Counted from the first letter of the stretch, positions 49,289-59,125 are shown. The stretch: 64,000 nucleotides of DNA from Dechloromonas sp. UBA6271 (GCA_002440665.1 DJUX01000038.1:1-64000); one strand, 5' to 3'. Notes: a model not told the origin generated them from the sequence alone. Numbers and translations: made by a program.

Positions 49289-51339
49289 TATTCGACTCCC
49301 TTTTCGAGCAATTTCAACAACTCTGCCTCATCGATCACCGGCACGCCCAGCTCCAGCGCCTTTTCCAGCTTGGAACCGGCTTCCTCGCCGGCGACCACGA
49401 AATCGGTCTTCTTCGATACCGAACCGGCCACCTTGCCGCCGGCCGCCTCGATCAGCGCCTTGGCCTCGTCACGCTTCAGGGTCGGCAGCGTCCCGGTCAG
49501 CACCAGCGTCTGGCCGGTGAAGATGCGCGGCCCACTGTCGCGCGCCTCGCCTTCCGGCCACGTCACACCCGCCGCCCGCAAACGGCCGATGATTTCCCGG
49601 TTGTGCGCTTCGGCCAGAAAGGCGGCGATACTGGCCGCGACCACCGGGCCGACATCCGGCACCTGCTGCAAGGCTTCGCCATCAGCGGCGAGCAGTGCTT
49701 CCAGCTGCCCGAAATGATGCGCCAGATCGCGTGCCGTCGCTTCGCCAACATTGCGGATGCCGAGCGCGAAAATGAAGCGGGCCAGCGTCGTCTGCTTGCT
49801 CTGCTCGATCGCCGCGACCAGATTCTGCGCCGACTTCTCACCCATGCGTTCGAGCCCGGCCAGCTTCTCGATCGTCAGCCCGTAGAGATCGGCCGGCGAA
49901 TGCACCAGGCCGGCATCGACCAGTTGATCGACCAGCTTGCCACCAAGACCTTCGATATCCATCGCCCGCCGCGCCGCGAAATGCAGCAGCGCCTGCTTGC
50001 GCTGGGCCGGGCAATAGAGGCCACCGGTGCAGCGCGCCACCACTTCGTCGATCCCCTTGGCTATAGCCGAACCGCATTCCGGACACGCGGTCGGCATAGC
50101 GAAAGGCGGATGCAGCGGCTCGCCGCCAAACAGGTCACGCGTCGGACGCTTTTCCGGCACGATGGCGACGACTTCCGGAATCACGTCGCCGGCCCGGCGG
50201 ACAATCACCGTATCGCCGATCCGCACATCCTTGCGCCGCACCTCGTCCTCGTTATGCAGCGTCGCGTTGGTCACCGTCACGCCACCGACGAACACCGGCT
50301 TGAGGCGCGCCACCGGCGTGATCGCCCCGGTACGGCCAACCTGCACGTCGATGCCGAGGACTTCGGTCAACGCCTCCTCGGCCGGAAATTTGTGGGCGAT
50401 GGCAAAACGCGGGGCGCGCGAGACGAAACCCAATTGCGCCTGCGCCGCCAGCTTGTTGACCTTGTACACCACGCCGTCGATGTCATAGGGCAGGCTCGGC
50501 CGCTTGTCGCCGATTTCGGCGAAATAGGCGAGCAGCCCCTTGGCTCCCTGCACCACCCGGCGCTCGGCCGCCACCGGAAACCCCCAGTTGGCCAGCATAT
50601 CCATCAGTTCGCCATGCGTCCTGACGGCCAGTTGCTCACCCCCTGCCCCGACACCGTAGGCGAAGAAGGAGAGCGGACGGCTGGCGGTAATTCGCGAATC
50701 GAGCTGGCGCAGGCTACCGGCCGCCGCATTGCGCGGATTGACGAATTCCTTGTCGCCGCGTTCGCGCTGGCGGGCGTTCAGTTCGGCGAAAGCCTGACGG
50801 TACATCAGCACCTCGCCGCGAATCTCGATCAGCACCGGCCAGCCTGCCCCCTGCAGACGCAGCGGGATGCAGCGCAAAGTACGCAGGTTGGGCGTCACCT
50901 CCTCGCCGGTGGTGCCGTCGCCACGCGTCGCGCCGCAGGTGAAGATGCCGTTTTCGTAGGTCAGGCTGATCGCCAGACCGTCGAATTTCGGCTCCACGGC
51001 ATAGTCGACCGCAGCAATCGTCTCCAGGCCGTCGCGCACGCGCTGGTCAAAAGCTTCGACTTCGGCCGCTTCGAAGGCGTTGTTCAGCGACAGCATCGGC
51101 ACACCATGCACGCGCGGCGGAAAGGCCTTGAGCGGCGCCGCGCCAACCCGCCGGGTCGGCGAATCCGCCGTCAGCAGTTCCGGGTATTGCTGCTCCAGCG
51201 CCTGCAACTCGCGGAACAGCTTGTCGTACTCGGCATCCGGAATGGTCGGCGCGTCGAGAACGTAATAGGCGTGGTTGTGGCGCTCGATTTCGCCGCGCAG
51301 CGCTGCCGCGCGCCCGGCTGCCAGCGCCGCGTCGGACAT
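49288..51339 (-). CDS. ligA: NAD-dependent DNA ligase
   Basis: Seals nicks in replication and repair using NAD+. The 683-residue protein has the adenylation Lys in EPKFDGLAISL (Lys 118), a zinc finger (CPECGSAIAKGIDEVVARC ... YCP), helix-hairpin-helix repeats and a C-terminal BRCT domain (GQTLVLTGTLPTLKRDEAKA). The start ATG 51339 overlaps the zipA stop. Confidence 0.96.
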   Translation of the reverse strand: MSDAALAAGRAAALRGEIERHNHAYYVLDAPTIPDAEYDKLFRELQALEQQYPELLTADSPTRRVGAAPLKAFPPRVHGVPMLSLNNAFEAAEVEAFDQRVRDGLETIAAVDYAVEPKFDGLAISLTYENGIFTCGATRGDGTTGEEVTPNLRTLRCIPLRLQGAGWPVLIEIRGEVLMYRQAFAELNARQRERGDKEFVNPRNAAAGSLRQLDSRITASRPLSFFAYGVGAGGEQLAVRTHGELMDMLANWGFPVAAERRVVQGAKGLLAYFAEIGDKRPSLPYDIDGVVYKVNKLAAQAQLGFVSRAPRFAIAHKFPAEEALTEVLGIDVQVGRTGAITPVARLKPVFVGGVTVTNATLHNEDEVRRKDVRIGDTVIVRRAGDVIPEVVAIVPEKRPTRDLFGGEPLHPPFAMPTACPECGSAIAKGIDEVVARCTGGLYCPAQRKQALLHFAARRAMDIEGLGGKLVDQLVDAGLVHSPADLYGLTIEKLAGLERMGEKSAQNLVAAIEQSKQTTLARFIFALGIRNVGEATARDLAHHFGQLEALLAADGEALQQVPDVGPVVAASIAAFLAEAHNREIIGRLRAAGVTWPEGEARDSGPRIFTGQTLVLTGTLPTLKRDEAKALIEAAGGKVAGSVSKKTDFVVAGEEAGSKLEKALELGVPVIDEAELLKLLEKGVE

Positions 51340-52550
51340 CAGGAAAAGAGCCGCAGCGCCTGCGCCGAGCCGGCGGGAATTCCGTAGCTGGCCATCGTCG
51401 CCTGCGGCTTGCCGATGAATTCGCGCCGGATGTGATCGAGTTGCACGTCGTTGAGCGGTTGCCGGTTGTCGTCCACCAGCGTCCCCTGCAGGGTTTCGGA
51501 GAAGCGCTTGGCCAGTTCCACCATCTGCTGGAAGACCCGTTCGCCATGCGCGACGCGCGGCACGTCAAGGACGAAGGTCAGACCATGCGTGCTCAGGTTA
51601 AGCATGGATTCCCGGGAGAAGCGGGTCGTCTCGAAGTTCTGCAGCGTGAACTGGCTGCGGCCGTCATCGTCGTATCGCGTGAAGGCGCCATCGTCACCGA
51701 GCACCATGCCGGCAGCCTCGGCCAGCGCGCGGATCTTGGTGCCGGAAAAGAGCGCGGCGCGGCTGACCAGATTGACCCCGATTTCGAGGTCGACCGCAGC
51801 ACAGAAGCGATCGATCTCGGCCGCCTGATCGAGAACCTGGCTGGACGGCATGTCGGCCACCGCCAGCAATTGATCGGCCAAATCGTGCATGGCTTCGGTA
51901 AATGTCGCGAGATCGGCATCGGATACCGGCCCCGTGCGATCGACCAGCTGCAGGCCGACACGCAGGCGGCGGACGGGCACTTCGCTGTCCGGCGCGATGC
52001 GCTCCCACTCCCGCGCGCGCTCGTTGAAGGCGACCCAATGCACCGGCTTGCCAACGTGCTGCAGCGCCGTATGTTGCGCGTGTACGATCTGCGCCCCCGG
52101 CACCGCGTCGACCAATTCCATGGCAGCGATGAACTCCAGGCGCGGATCGAGCAGACTGCCCGGCACCAGACCGGCCGGCAGATCAGGGAACTCCGTTTCG
52201 GCTTCGGAGGGCATGGTAAAAGTTGGTTCCGCTGGCACGGAAGCCGCCTCTTCTTCCGGGAAGCGCTCCGCCAGACCCGGCTCGCCGGACTCACTCATCG
52301 GTTGTTCATCGGCAAACACCGGTTCCCGGCGCTCCGCTGCAACAACCGGGCTTTCGGCGCGGAATTCAGGTTCATTGCGGACCGCAGGCGCCGCCTTCGG
52401 CCCATCGCCGAGCAGCACATCCTCATGCTGCGGCCTCAGCAACGCTTCCGCGAGTTTGCGCTGGCGATATTCCTGCCACTTGTTGTAGCCAAATACGCCG
52501 ACCACCGCCGTCGCGCCCAGGCCAATCAATCCCATCTGGAGTTCGGTCAT
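51339..52550 (-). CDS. zipA: Cell division protein ZipA-like FtsZ-binding protein
   Basis: Anchors FtsZ to the inner membrane in divisome assembly. The 403-residue protein has an N-terminal transmembrane segment (MGLIGLGATAVVGVFGYNKW), an acidic, Pro/Glu-rich linker (about 35-130) and the C-terminal ZipA FtsZ-binding domain (FTLQNFETTRFS ... HGLTFVLDVPRVAHGERVFQ). It lies between smc and ligA, a common arrangement in betaproteobacteria. Confidence 0.85.
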   Translation of the reverse strand: MTELQMGLIGLGATAVVGVFGYNKWQEYRQRKLAEALLRPQHEDVLLGDGPKAAPAVRNEPEFRAESPVVAAERREPVFADEQPMSESGEPGLAERFPEEEAASVPAEPTFTMPSEAETEFPDLPAGLVPGSLLDPRLEFIAAMELVDAVPGAQIVHAQHTALQHVGKPVHWVAFNERAREWERIAPDSEVPVRRLRVGLQLVDRTGPVSDADLATFTEAMHDLADQLLAVADMPSSQVLDQAAEIDRFCAAVDLEIGVNLVSRAALFSGTKIRALAEAAGMVLGDDGAFTRYDDDGRSQFTLQNFETTRFSRESMLNLSTHGLTFVLDVPRVAHGERVFQQMVELAKRFSETLQGTLVDDNRQPLNDVQLDHIRREFIGKPQATMASYGIPAGSAQALRLFS

Positions 52551-55500
52551 TTAAGCCGCATCCCTCATCTTCAAAGCTTCTTCGATATCCACTTCAACCA
52601 CGCGCGACACACCGGATTCCTGCATCGTCACGCCGACCAGCTGCTCGGCCATTTCCATCGCAATTTTATTATGGGAAATGAACAGGAACTGTGTTGCACC
52701 TGACATTTTCTTGACCATCGCGCAGAAACGCTCGGTATTGCTGTCGTCGAGCGGCGCATCGACCTCGTCGAGCAGGCAGAACGGTGCCGGGTTGAGCTGG
52801 AACATGGAAAACACCAGTGCAATCGCGGTCAACGCCTTCTCGCCGCCCGAAAGCAAGTGGATGGTCGAATTCTTCTTGCCCGGCGGCTGAGCGATGACCT
52901 GAACGCCGGCATCGAGGATTTCCTCGCCGGTCATCACCAGTTCGGCGCGGCCGCCGCCGAACAGTTCCGGGAAAAGTTGCCCGAAATGGCCGTTGACCGT
53001 GTCAAACGTCGATTGCAGCAGGTCGCGTGTCTCGCGATCGATACGGCGGATGGCGTTTTCCAGCGTTTCCATCGCCTCGGTCAGGTCGGCCGCCTGCATG
53101 TCGAGGTAGCCTTTACGCTCGGTCGCCGTTTCCAGTTCCTGCAAGGCCGCCAGGTTGACCGCGCCGAGTTCGGCGATGGCGTTGCCCAGGCGGGTGATTT
53201 CGCCCTGCAAGGCAGCCGGCCGGACGCCGCCGTTGTCGTTCAGCGCCTGCTGCAAGGCGTCCTCGTCGGCGCCAGCCTCCAGCAACTGCTGGGCGAACTG
53301 CTCGGTATTCAACGCCGCCGCCTGTTCCTTCAGCTTGAGGTCGCCAATGCGCACCCGCAGCGGTTCCAGCCCCTGCTCGATCTTCATGCGCTGTTCTTCC
53401 AGCCCGCGCAGCGCGTTCGTTGCCGCCTCCAGCGCGTCGCGGCAATGCGCCAGCGCCGTTTCCTTCTCCTGCCGGGTGGCCAGCGCCGCCTGCAGGTTGT
53501 CTTCCATGACATCGGCCGGCGCCGCCTCGACCTGCGCCGCGCAGTGCGCCCGATCCTGTTCGATCCGGCTCAGTTCACGCTGCGCCGTCGCCTGCCGGGC
53601 GAAGATGTCCTGCAGCTTGCCTTCGCTCTCGCGCAACGAAAACTGCGCCTCGCGCAAGGCCCGGTCGAAATCCGAATTGCGCTCGCGCTCGGCGCGCACG
53701 GCGCGCTCGGCCTCGTCCAGCCGCGACTGGGCGCCGGCCACCAGCACGCGGATGCGGGACAAGCCATCGCGCACCTCGGCGATCTTGTCGTCGGCCGCCA
53801 TGTCGCGTTCGCGCTCGCTTTCCTCTTCCTCGGCCAGTTCGGCGAGTTGTTCCTGCTGGCGCTCCTTCAGTTCGCGGTAGCGTTCCAGCGCCTGGGAAAG
53901 CTTGAGCACTTCCAGTTGCACGGCATGCACCCGCTGCTGGCGGTCGGTGACGTACTGGCGGATTTCGCCGACTTCCTCGCGCTTGTCGTCCAGTTGCTCG
54001 TCGAGCATGGCCAACTGCTCGCGCACGCCCTCGGCTTTTTCCTCGAAGGCGGCAATGCCTTCGGCCAGCGTCTCGATTTCGCGCTGGCGTTCGAGCAGGC
54101 CATGCTCACCCTTGTCCGGCGCGAAGAAGGTGATGCTGGACCGCGTCAGCAGGTCGCCGCCAGCCGTCACCAGCACGGCGCCGGCCGGCAGTTCGGCGCG
54201 GCGAGCCAGCGCCGCGTCGAGCGACTCGGCAGCATGGACGGTGCCGAGCCAGTCCGCCAGCACTGCGGCAAGCGCCGGATTGTCGCAACGCACCCGCTCG
54301 ACCAGTCGCCCGGCGCGCTCGCCGTTCGCCAGTTCGCTTGGCAGCATCACGCTCAGTTTGGCATCCGGCCGGTCGTGCAGCCATTCGTCGAGCTTGGCCG
54401 GGTCGTCGCAGGCGATGGCGTTGAGCCGCTCGCGCAACACCGCCTCGACTGCCGATTCCCAGCCGGCCTCGACGTGAATCTGCTGCCACAGCGGCAGCGC
54501 ATCGGCCAGGCCGTGCCGGCGCAGCCATTCCGGCAACTCGCCGCTTTCGCGGGCGCGCGACTGCATCTGCTCCAGCGCCGCGCGGCGCGCCTGGCCGGCG
54601 GCCAGTTCGCGCTCGATGCGCTGCAGTTCTTCCTGCACCTGCCGGCGGCTCGCCTCCAGTTGCGGCATTTCCTGCTGCAATTGCTGCAAATGATCCTGGT
54701 CGCCGGCCAGCTCCTCGCGCAGCAGCGCCAGTTCCTCTTCCTTCTCGGCGACATCCATGGCATCCGGCGCATCCTGGCCGCCGCCCTCCTCGCGCAGCCG
54801 TTCGCGGCGCTGGGCGATGGCCTGCAGGGCGCGCTGGGCGTGCGACTTGTTGGTCAGCTCGACTTCCAGGCGCTGCTCGCCGTTGGCCGTGCGCGCCTTC
54901 AGGCGTTGCAGCTCCTCCTGTGCCTGGGCGTGGCTTTCCTCGACCTGCGGCGCGAGGTTCATCTGCTGGTGCAGGCGCTCCTCGGCTTCGTCGACACGCA
55001 GGCGGGTGATTTCCTGCAATTCCTCCCATTTTTGCCGGTCGACCGCAAGCGTCTCGGCGGTTTCGCCCCAGTGGGCCAGTTCGCCCTCCAGTTGCACCAG
55101 GCGCGCTTCGAGCTGGTTGCGCGATTCGCGGCGATGGCGGATCTCCGCCTCCAGCCGCGCCACTTCGGCATTGGCCGCGTACATCTCGCTCTGCGCGTTG
55201 TGCAGCGCATCGCCGGCGGCGAAGTGGGTTTCGCGCATTTCCTCGGCGTGCGCCTCGGTTTCGCGCAGCGCGGCGCTCTGCGCTTCGAGTTCGGTGACGG
55301 CGCGCTCGACTTCCAGCGACAGGCGCTGGCGCTCAGCCTCGGCTTCGCGCTTCTTCAGCAGCCAAAGAACCTGCTGGCGCTGGACCAGTTGTTCGTTCAG
55401 CATGTGGTAGCGGCGCGCGACTTCGGCCTGCGCCTCCAGTTTTTCCATCTGGCTGCCGAGTTCGAGACGGATGTCCTCGACCCGGGTCAGGTTCTCCCGG

Positions 55501-56060
55501 GTGTCTTCCAGCCGGCCGTTGGTTTCCTTGCGCCGCTCCTTGTAGCGGGTGACGCCGGCCGCTTCTTCGAGGAAGACGCGCAGATCGTCCGGCTTGGCCT
55601 CGATGATGCGCGAGATCATGCCCTGGCCGATGATGGCGTAGGCGCGCGGCCCCAGCCCGGTGCCGAGGAAGAGATCGGTGATGTCCTTGCGCCGCACCTT
55701 CAGGTTGTTGATGAAGTAATCCGACTGGCCCTGCCGCGTCAGCGTGCGCTTGACCGACAGTTCGGCGTACTGCGACCACTGGCCGAGCGCCCGCCCGAGC
55801 AGGTTCTCGAAAATCAGCTCGACGGAAGCGCGCGACACCGGCTTGCGGCCCGTCGTCCCGTTGAAGATGACATCCATCATCGACTCGCCACGCAGCTCGG
55901 AGGCCTTCGACTCGCCCAGCACCCAGCGCACGGCATCCATGATGTTGGATTTACCGCAGCCATTGGGCCCGACGACGCCGACCAGCTGGCCGGGAACGGC
56001 CACTGCAGTGGGATCGACGAAGGATTTGAAGCCGGCGAGTTTGAGTTTGGTCAGGCGCAT
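52551..56060 (-). CDS. smc: Chromosome segregation protein SMC
   Basis: Structural maintenance of chromosomes ATPase that compacts and segregates DNA. The 1169-residue protein has Walker A GPNGCGKSN (31-39), long coiled coils separated by a hinge (about 510-640), the ABC signature LSGGEKALTAIALVF and Walker B FCLLDEVDAPLDDSN. Length and layout are normal. The first gene of the run smc-zipA-ligA-galU-hpt; the zipA ATG directly abuts the smc... stop is at 52551 and zipA begins at 52550. A GGTCGACC-type repeat falls within the coiled-coil coding region. Confidence 0.96.
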   Translation of the reverse strand: MRLTKLKLAGFKSFVDPTAVAVPGQLVGVVGPNGCGKSNIMDAVRWVLGESKASELRGESMMDVIFNGTTGRKPVSRASVELIFENLLGRALGQWSQYAELSVKRTLTRQGQSDYFINNLKVRRKDITDLFLGTGLGPRAYAIIGQGMISRIIEAKPDDLRVFLEEAAGVTRYKERRKETNGRLEDTRENLTRVEDIRLELGSQMEKLEAQAEVARRYHMLNEQLVQRQQVLWLLKKREAEAERQRLSLEVERAVTELEAQSAALRETEAHAEEMRETHFAAGDALHNAQSEMYAANAEVARLEAEIRHRRESRNQLEARLVQLEGELAHWGETAETLAVDRQKWEELQEITRLRVDEAEERLHQQMNLAPQVEESHAQAQEELQRLKARTANGEQRLEVELTNKSHAQRALQAIAQRRERLREEGGGQDAPDAMDVAEKEEELALLREELAGDQDHLQQLQQEMPQLEASRRQVQEELQRIERELAAGQARRAALEQMQSRARESGELPEWLRRHGLADALPLWQQIHVEAGWESAVEAVLRERLNAIACDDPAKLDEWLHDRPDAKLSVMLPSELANGERAGRLVERVRCDNPALAAVLADWLGTVHAAESLDAALARRAELPAGAVLVTAGGDLLTRSSITFFAPDKGEHGLLERQREIETLAEGIAAFEEKAEGVREQLAMLDEQLDDKREEVGEIRQYVTDRQQRVHAVQLEVLKLSQALERYRELKERQQEQLAELAEEEESERERDMAADDKIAEVRDGLSRIRVLVAGAQSRLDEAERAVRAERERNSDFDRALREAQFSLRESEGKLQDIFARQATAQRELSRIEQDRAHCAAQVEAAPADVMEDNLQAALATRQEKETALAHCRDALEAATNALRGLEEQRMKIEQGLEPLRVRIGDLKLKEQAAALNTEQFAQQLLEAGADEDALQQALNDNGGVRPAALQGEITRLGNAIAELGAVNLAALQELETATERKGYLDMQAADLTEAMETLENAIRRIDRETRDLLQSTFDTVNGHFGQLFPELFGGGRAELVMTGEEILDAGVQVIAQPPGKKNSTIHLLSGGEKALTAIALVFSMFQLNPAPFCLLDEVDAPLDDSNTERFCAMVKKMSGATQFLFISHNKIAMEMAEQLVGVTMQESGVSRVVEVDIEEALKMRDAA
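55026..55052 (-). repeat. GGTCGACC-type repeat, internal copy in smc
   Basis: Read on the minus strand: GCTTGCGGTCGACCGGCAAA followed by AATGG. It encodes LAVDRQKW in the N-terminal coiled coil. It may be chance, but the A-rich tail resembles the intergenic copies. Confidence 0.3.
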
Positions 56061-56141
56061 GCGGATGACGACAGCGGCAAGAATGCCCTGTCTTGACGGG
56101 GGCCGTATAATAACATCGACCTACTTTCGAAGACTCCCAGC

Positions 56142-56561
56142 ATGTCCAGCCAACCGACCAAAACCCTCGAAACCTTCCCGAATCCCGCTGCCGACCGCGA
56201 TTTTCACATCCACATGCAGATTCCGGAATTCACCTGCCTGTGCCCGAAGACCGGCCAGCCCGATTTCGCGACGCTGATCCTCGACTACATTCCCGACCAG
56301 TTGTGCGTCGAACTGAAGAGCCTCAAGCTCTACATGTGGTCGTACCGCAACGAGGGTGCCTTCCATGAAGCGGTCACCAACCGCATCCTCGACGATCTGG
56401 TCGCTGCCACCCGGCCGCGCTTCATGCGCCTGACCGCCAAGTTCTACGTGCGCGGCGGCGTGTTCACCAATGTCGTCGCCGAGCATCGCCAGATGGGCTG
56501 GCAGCCGGCGCCGCGTGTCGACCTGAGCGGTTTCGACAGCGAGTCGAACACCCGGGGCTGA
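56142..56561 (+). CDS. queF: NADPH-dependent 7-cyano-7-deazaguanine reductase
   Basis: Reduces preQ0 to preQ1 in queuosine biosynthesis, a tRNA modification. The 139-residue short form has the catalytic Cys in FTCLCPKTGQPDFAT and the signature ELKSLKLYMWSYRNEGAFHE. It is divergent from smc with an 81-bp spacer that holds a TATAAT-like box at 56106-56111, about 30 bp before the ATG. The next gene starts directly after the stop. Confidence 0.95.
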   Translation: MSSQPTKTLETFPNPAADRDFHIHMQIPEFTCLCPKTGQPDFATLILDYIPDQLCVELKSLKLYMWSYRNEGAFHEAVTNRILDDLVAATRPRFMRLTAKFYVRGGVFTNVVAEHRQMGWQPAPRVDLSGFDSESNTRG

Positions 56562-57035
56562 ATGAACGCCGACGATCTTTTCCTCGCCCGCGCCGTCGAA
56601 CTGGCGCAAAAAGGCAGCGAACTCGGTGAAGGCGGCCCTTTCGGCGCCGTCATCGTCCGCGGGGGAAAGATCGTCGCCGAAGGCTGGAACCGCGTTGTCG
56701 TCAGCCGCGACCCGACGGCGCATGCCGAAATCGGCGCCATCCGTACCGCCTGTGCTGCGGCCGACAGCTTCCATCTGCCGAATTCCACGCTTTACGCCTC
56801 CAGCGAACCCTGCCCGATGTGCCTGTCCGCCGCTTACTGGGCGCGCATCGAGCGCATCGTCTTCGCCAACAGCAGCGCCGAAGCCGCCGCCATCGGCTTC
56901 TGTGACGACGAGCTGTACTGCGAACTCGGTCGCCACTTCACAGCGCGCAGCATCGTCATGGAACACCACCCGCTACCGGGATCGCTTCTGCCGCTGCAAC
57001 GCTGGTTCGAAAACCCGAAACGCACCTGTTATTGA
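56562..57035 (+). CDS. Nucleoside/guanine deaminase (cytidine deaminase superfamily)
   Basis: A 157-residue zinc deaminase with the HAE motif (PTAHAEIGAIRTAC) and PCPMC (SSEPCPMCLSAAYWARIERI) that bind zinc and supply the proton-shuttling Glu. It resembles Bacillus-type guanine deaminase GuaD (EGGPFGAVIVRGGKIVAEG at the start). It begins immediately after the queF stop (TGAATG), so it is probably co-translated with queF. Exact substrate not certain. Confidence 0.88.
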   Translation: MNADDLFLARAVELAQKGSELGEGGPFGAVIVRGGKIVAEGWNRVVVSRDPTAHAEIGAIRTACAAADSFHLPNSTLYASSEPCPMCLSAAYWARIERIVFANSSAEAAAIGFCDDELYCELGRHFTARSIVMEHHPLPGSLLPLQRWFENPKRTCY

Positions 57036-57502
57036 CTGGCCAGTCGCCGCGCCCGCGCGACAAGGTCGCGCAGCAGATCGTCGGCCTGCGCCCGCCCCGG
57101 TGTCTCGCGCCCCGGCGAGCGCCAGGACAGCCTCGCGCCCGATTCGCCGGCCAGAGAATAAACCGCGATGGATAGCGGACATAGCGCCAATTGCCCGGCA
57201 TCCTCCTCGACCAGTTGCCAGGCCAGGCGGGCGCTGCAGAACTGGATGATTTCGGCATTGGCGTAGGGGCTGCCCGACTTGCCGAGATCAGCCGCCGTCC
57301 GCGCCAGCATCCGGTTGAAGGGAATGCTCGCCGTCACCACCAGCCCGGCCCCTTCGATCGCCTCGACGACTGATTCTCGCGCCACCGCGAAATCTGCCGC
57401 CAGACTCGCCGAATGGATATCGCCGGCCATCGCGCTTCCGGGCAGCGTAACCCACAGAAAAACCAGCAGCCGGCCGCGTTCCGTCAAGGTGCTGACGACC
57501 AC
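57029..57502 (-). CDS. DUF302-domain exported protein
   Basis: A protein with an N-terminal export signal (LLVFLWVTLPGSAMAGD) followed by a DUF302 domain (VVEAIEGAGLVVTASIPFNR ... GSPYANAEIIQFCSARLAWQ). DUF302 proteins are small domains often found in the periplasm; their function is unknown. The start is uncertain: a GTG at 57502 or a TTG at 57487 gives a proper signal peptide. ATG codons further upstream (57550-57574) would translate through the porin terminator at 57506-57528, so they are unlikely. Its end overlaps the convergent deaminase by 7 bp. Confidence 0.65.
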   Translation of the reverse strand: MVVSTLTERGRLLVFLWVTLPGSAMAGDIHSASLAADFAVARESVVEAIEGAGLVVTASIPFNRMLARTAADLGKSGSPYANAEIIQFCSARLAWQLVEEDAGQLALCPLSIAVYSLAGESGARLSWRSPGRETPGRAQADDLLRDLVARARRLASQ

Positions 57503-57505
57503 CCG

Positions 57506-57528
57506 AAAAAAAGCGCCCCGAAGGGCGC
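57506..57528 (-). terminator. Rho-independent terminator of the porin gene
   Basis: Stem GCGCCC / GGGCGC with a 4-nt loop, followed on the minus strand by seven T. It lies about 68 bp after the porin stop and immediately before the DUF302 start. Confidence 0.8.
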
Positions 57529-57595
57529 AAACAACTACGAGGAAAGACATGTGCGCCATGGCCGAAAAAGGCATGAAGCGGATTATCCCGGCAAT

Positions 57596-58825
57596 TTAGA
57601 AGAACATGATGCCGCCCAGGGAAATGGTCTTGTTCTTGTTGTCGTAGTTGGTGTCCTGCGCGTTGGTGATGTTTTCATAGTTGAATTCGCCGACCAGCGT
57701 GATGAACTTGTTCAGCGAGTGATAAACGCCGACCGTGGTGGACTGGTTCCTGGCATAGTCATCCGGGCCGCCGCCCACGGCGTTCAGGAAGCCGTTCTTG
57801 TCCCTGTTCTGACCATAGTTGATACCGAATTTGGTCTTGCCATACGTGTAGGTGCCCTGCACGAAATAGCCTGCTGATTCCGTCCTGTTGCCGTTCCCGT
57901 CGCTGCCGTTGAAGAACTGCGCGCCGACGGTCGACAAGCCGAGACCTCTGCCGGTGAAGCCATACAGCACCCCCTCGAAATTGCCATAGGCGGCCTTGAG
58001 ACCCAGTTCGAACCCGTTTGCCGAGAACGTCTTCACCGCGCAAGGTTCCTGGGAACAACTGGTGTCCTGGTACACCAGCCCGCCCCACAACCTGCCTTTG
58101 GTCGCGTCCGTCTTGAAGTCGTAGTTGGCCACTGCCTGGAAACCCGGCGTCACGTTTTCGTCGCCGGCGAAGCTGCTCGGCTGGAAGATGCCCGCCGACA
58201 CCTGGAAGCCGTTGTAGTTGGGGGTGGTATAAGTGATCTGCGGCTGGAAGCCAGTGTACATGTAGCCGTGGCCGATCATCCCGAACGTCGTGTTGTAGGG
58301 AATACTGGCATTGCTGGTGCCGCCGACGCCGATCAGCGTCATGTCGGACAAAATGATGTTCGAGGCGAAGAGGCCGATGTCACGGCCGAACTTCAACGTA
58401 CCCCAGTCGTTGTTGCCGAACTGGAAATAGAGGTTGCGGGTATCGATCTGCGAATAAGGATCGACGGGAGAGCCGCTACCGGGGGTGGGGTTTCCGATCG
58501 GCAGGCCGACCACCTTCGAGTTGTTGTTGATGCCGGGTGCGAAGCTGACGTGCGCCTTGATGTCCTGGCCACCGGCCTGGGTGGTCACGACAAAGTTGAT
58601 CCAGCCCGGCAGCAGGCCATTGCTCAGCGCGCTGTTGTTCGTCGTCGTCGAGGCGCCGGTAGCGCGGTTGATGGTTTCCGCATTGCGGTAAACGTAATAA
58701 CCGTTGACCGTACCGTTGATGTCCAGGGTGATGTCATTCTGCGTGAAACTAACGGCATGGCTGCCGGCACTGCCGCAGGCGAGCATTGCGATGACCAAAG
58801 GGCGAACTGACAGGAATTGCTTCAT
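57596..58825 (-). CDS. Gram-negative outer-membrane porin
   Basis: The 409-residue precursor has a signal peptide (PLVIAMLACGSAGSHAVSFT) and a beta-rich sequence of a trimeric porin. It contains FGNNDWGTLKFGRDIGLFAS, repeated aromatic girdles such as YFVQGTYTYGKTKFGINYGQ, and ends LGGIMFF with the terminal Phe that BamA recognises. The start at 58825 has GGAG seven nucleotides upstream; upstream in-frame codons lack homology. It lies just downstream of the pqq genes but behind their terminator. Substrate not predictable. Confidence 0.85.
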   Translation of the reverse strand: MKQFLSVRPLVIAMLACGSAGSHAVSFTQNDITLDINGTVNGYYVYRNAETINRATGASTTTNNSALSNGLLPGWINFVVTTQAGGQDIKAHVSFAPGINNNSKVVGLPIGNPTPGSGSPVDPYSQIDTRNLYFQFGNNDWGTLKFGRDIGLFASNIILSDMTLIGVGGTSNASIPYNTTFGMIGHGYMYTGFQPQITYTTPNYNGFQVSAGIFQPSSFAGDENVTPGFQAVANYDFKTDATKGRLWGGLVYQDTSCSQEPCAVKTFSANGFELGLKAAYGNFEGVLYGFTGRGLGLSTVGAQFFNGSDGNGNRTESAGYFVQGTYTYGKTKFGINYGQNRDKNGFLNAVGGGPDDYARNQSTTVGVYHSLNKFITLVGEFNYENITNAQDTNYDNKNKTISLGGIMFF

Positions 58826-59125
58826 GGAACGTCTCCAAGATGTATTGTGTGTATTGGCTGCCGGCACGATTGACTTACCCCCCGTGCCTCCCCGCTGCCA
58901 CCGGTTTTCCCCCCGATAGCCTGGCGTACCCGAGTAGTGCGAAGGGCATGCCAGATCCGCCAAGCGTTACCAAAACACCGCGCCAAGCCACTCTGTCGGC
59001 CGCTTCATGACATATAAAAGACATAAGACTCAAGCGTTCCCGGCCGCTGCCAGCGTCCATTTTCTGGACACCGGACTGCTCCGCTGAGCCGAAACGAAGC
59101 ACACCATTCACGATTTTTCAGGGCG
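58826..59125. other. Porin upstream region
   Basis: About 300 bp between the porin ATG and the pqq terminator. No open reading frame is credible. On the minus strand TGGCATGCCCTTCGCA (58953-58938) has the GG-10-GC spacing of a sigma-54 promoter but two mismatches to the consensus. Confidence 0.3.

Noticed and set aside
52857..56096. A 1079-codon open frame on the plus strand across smc
   Set aside because: Antisense shadow of smc; low-complexity Leu/Gln/Arg composition with no family features.
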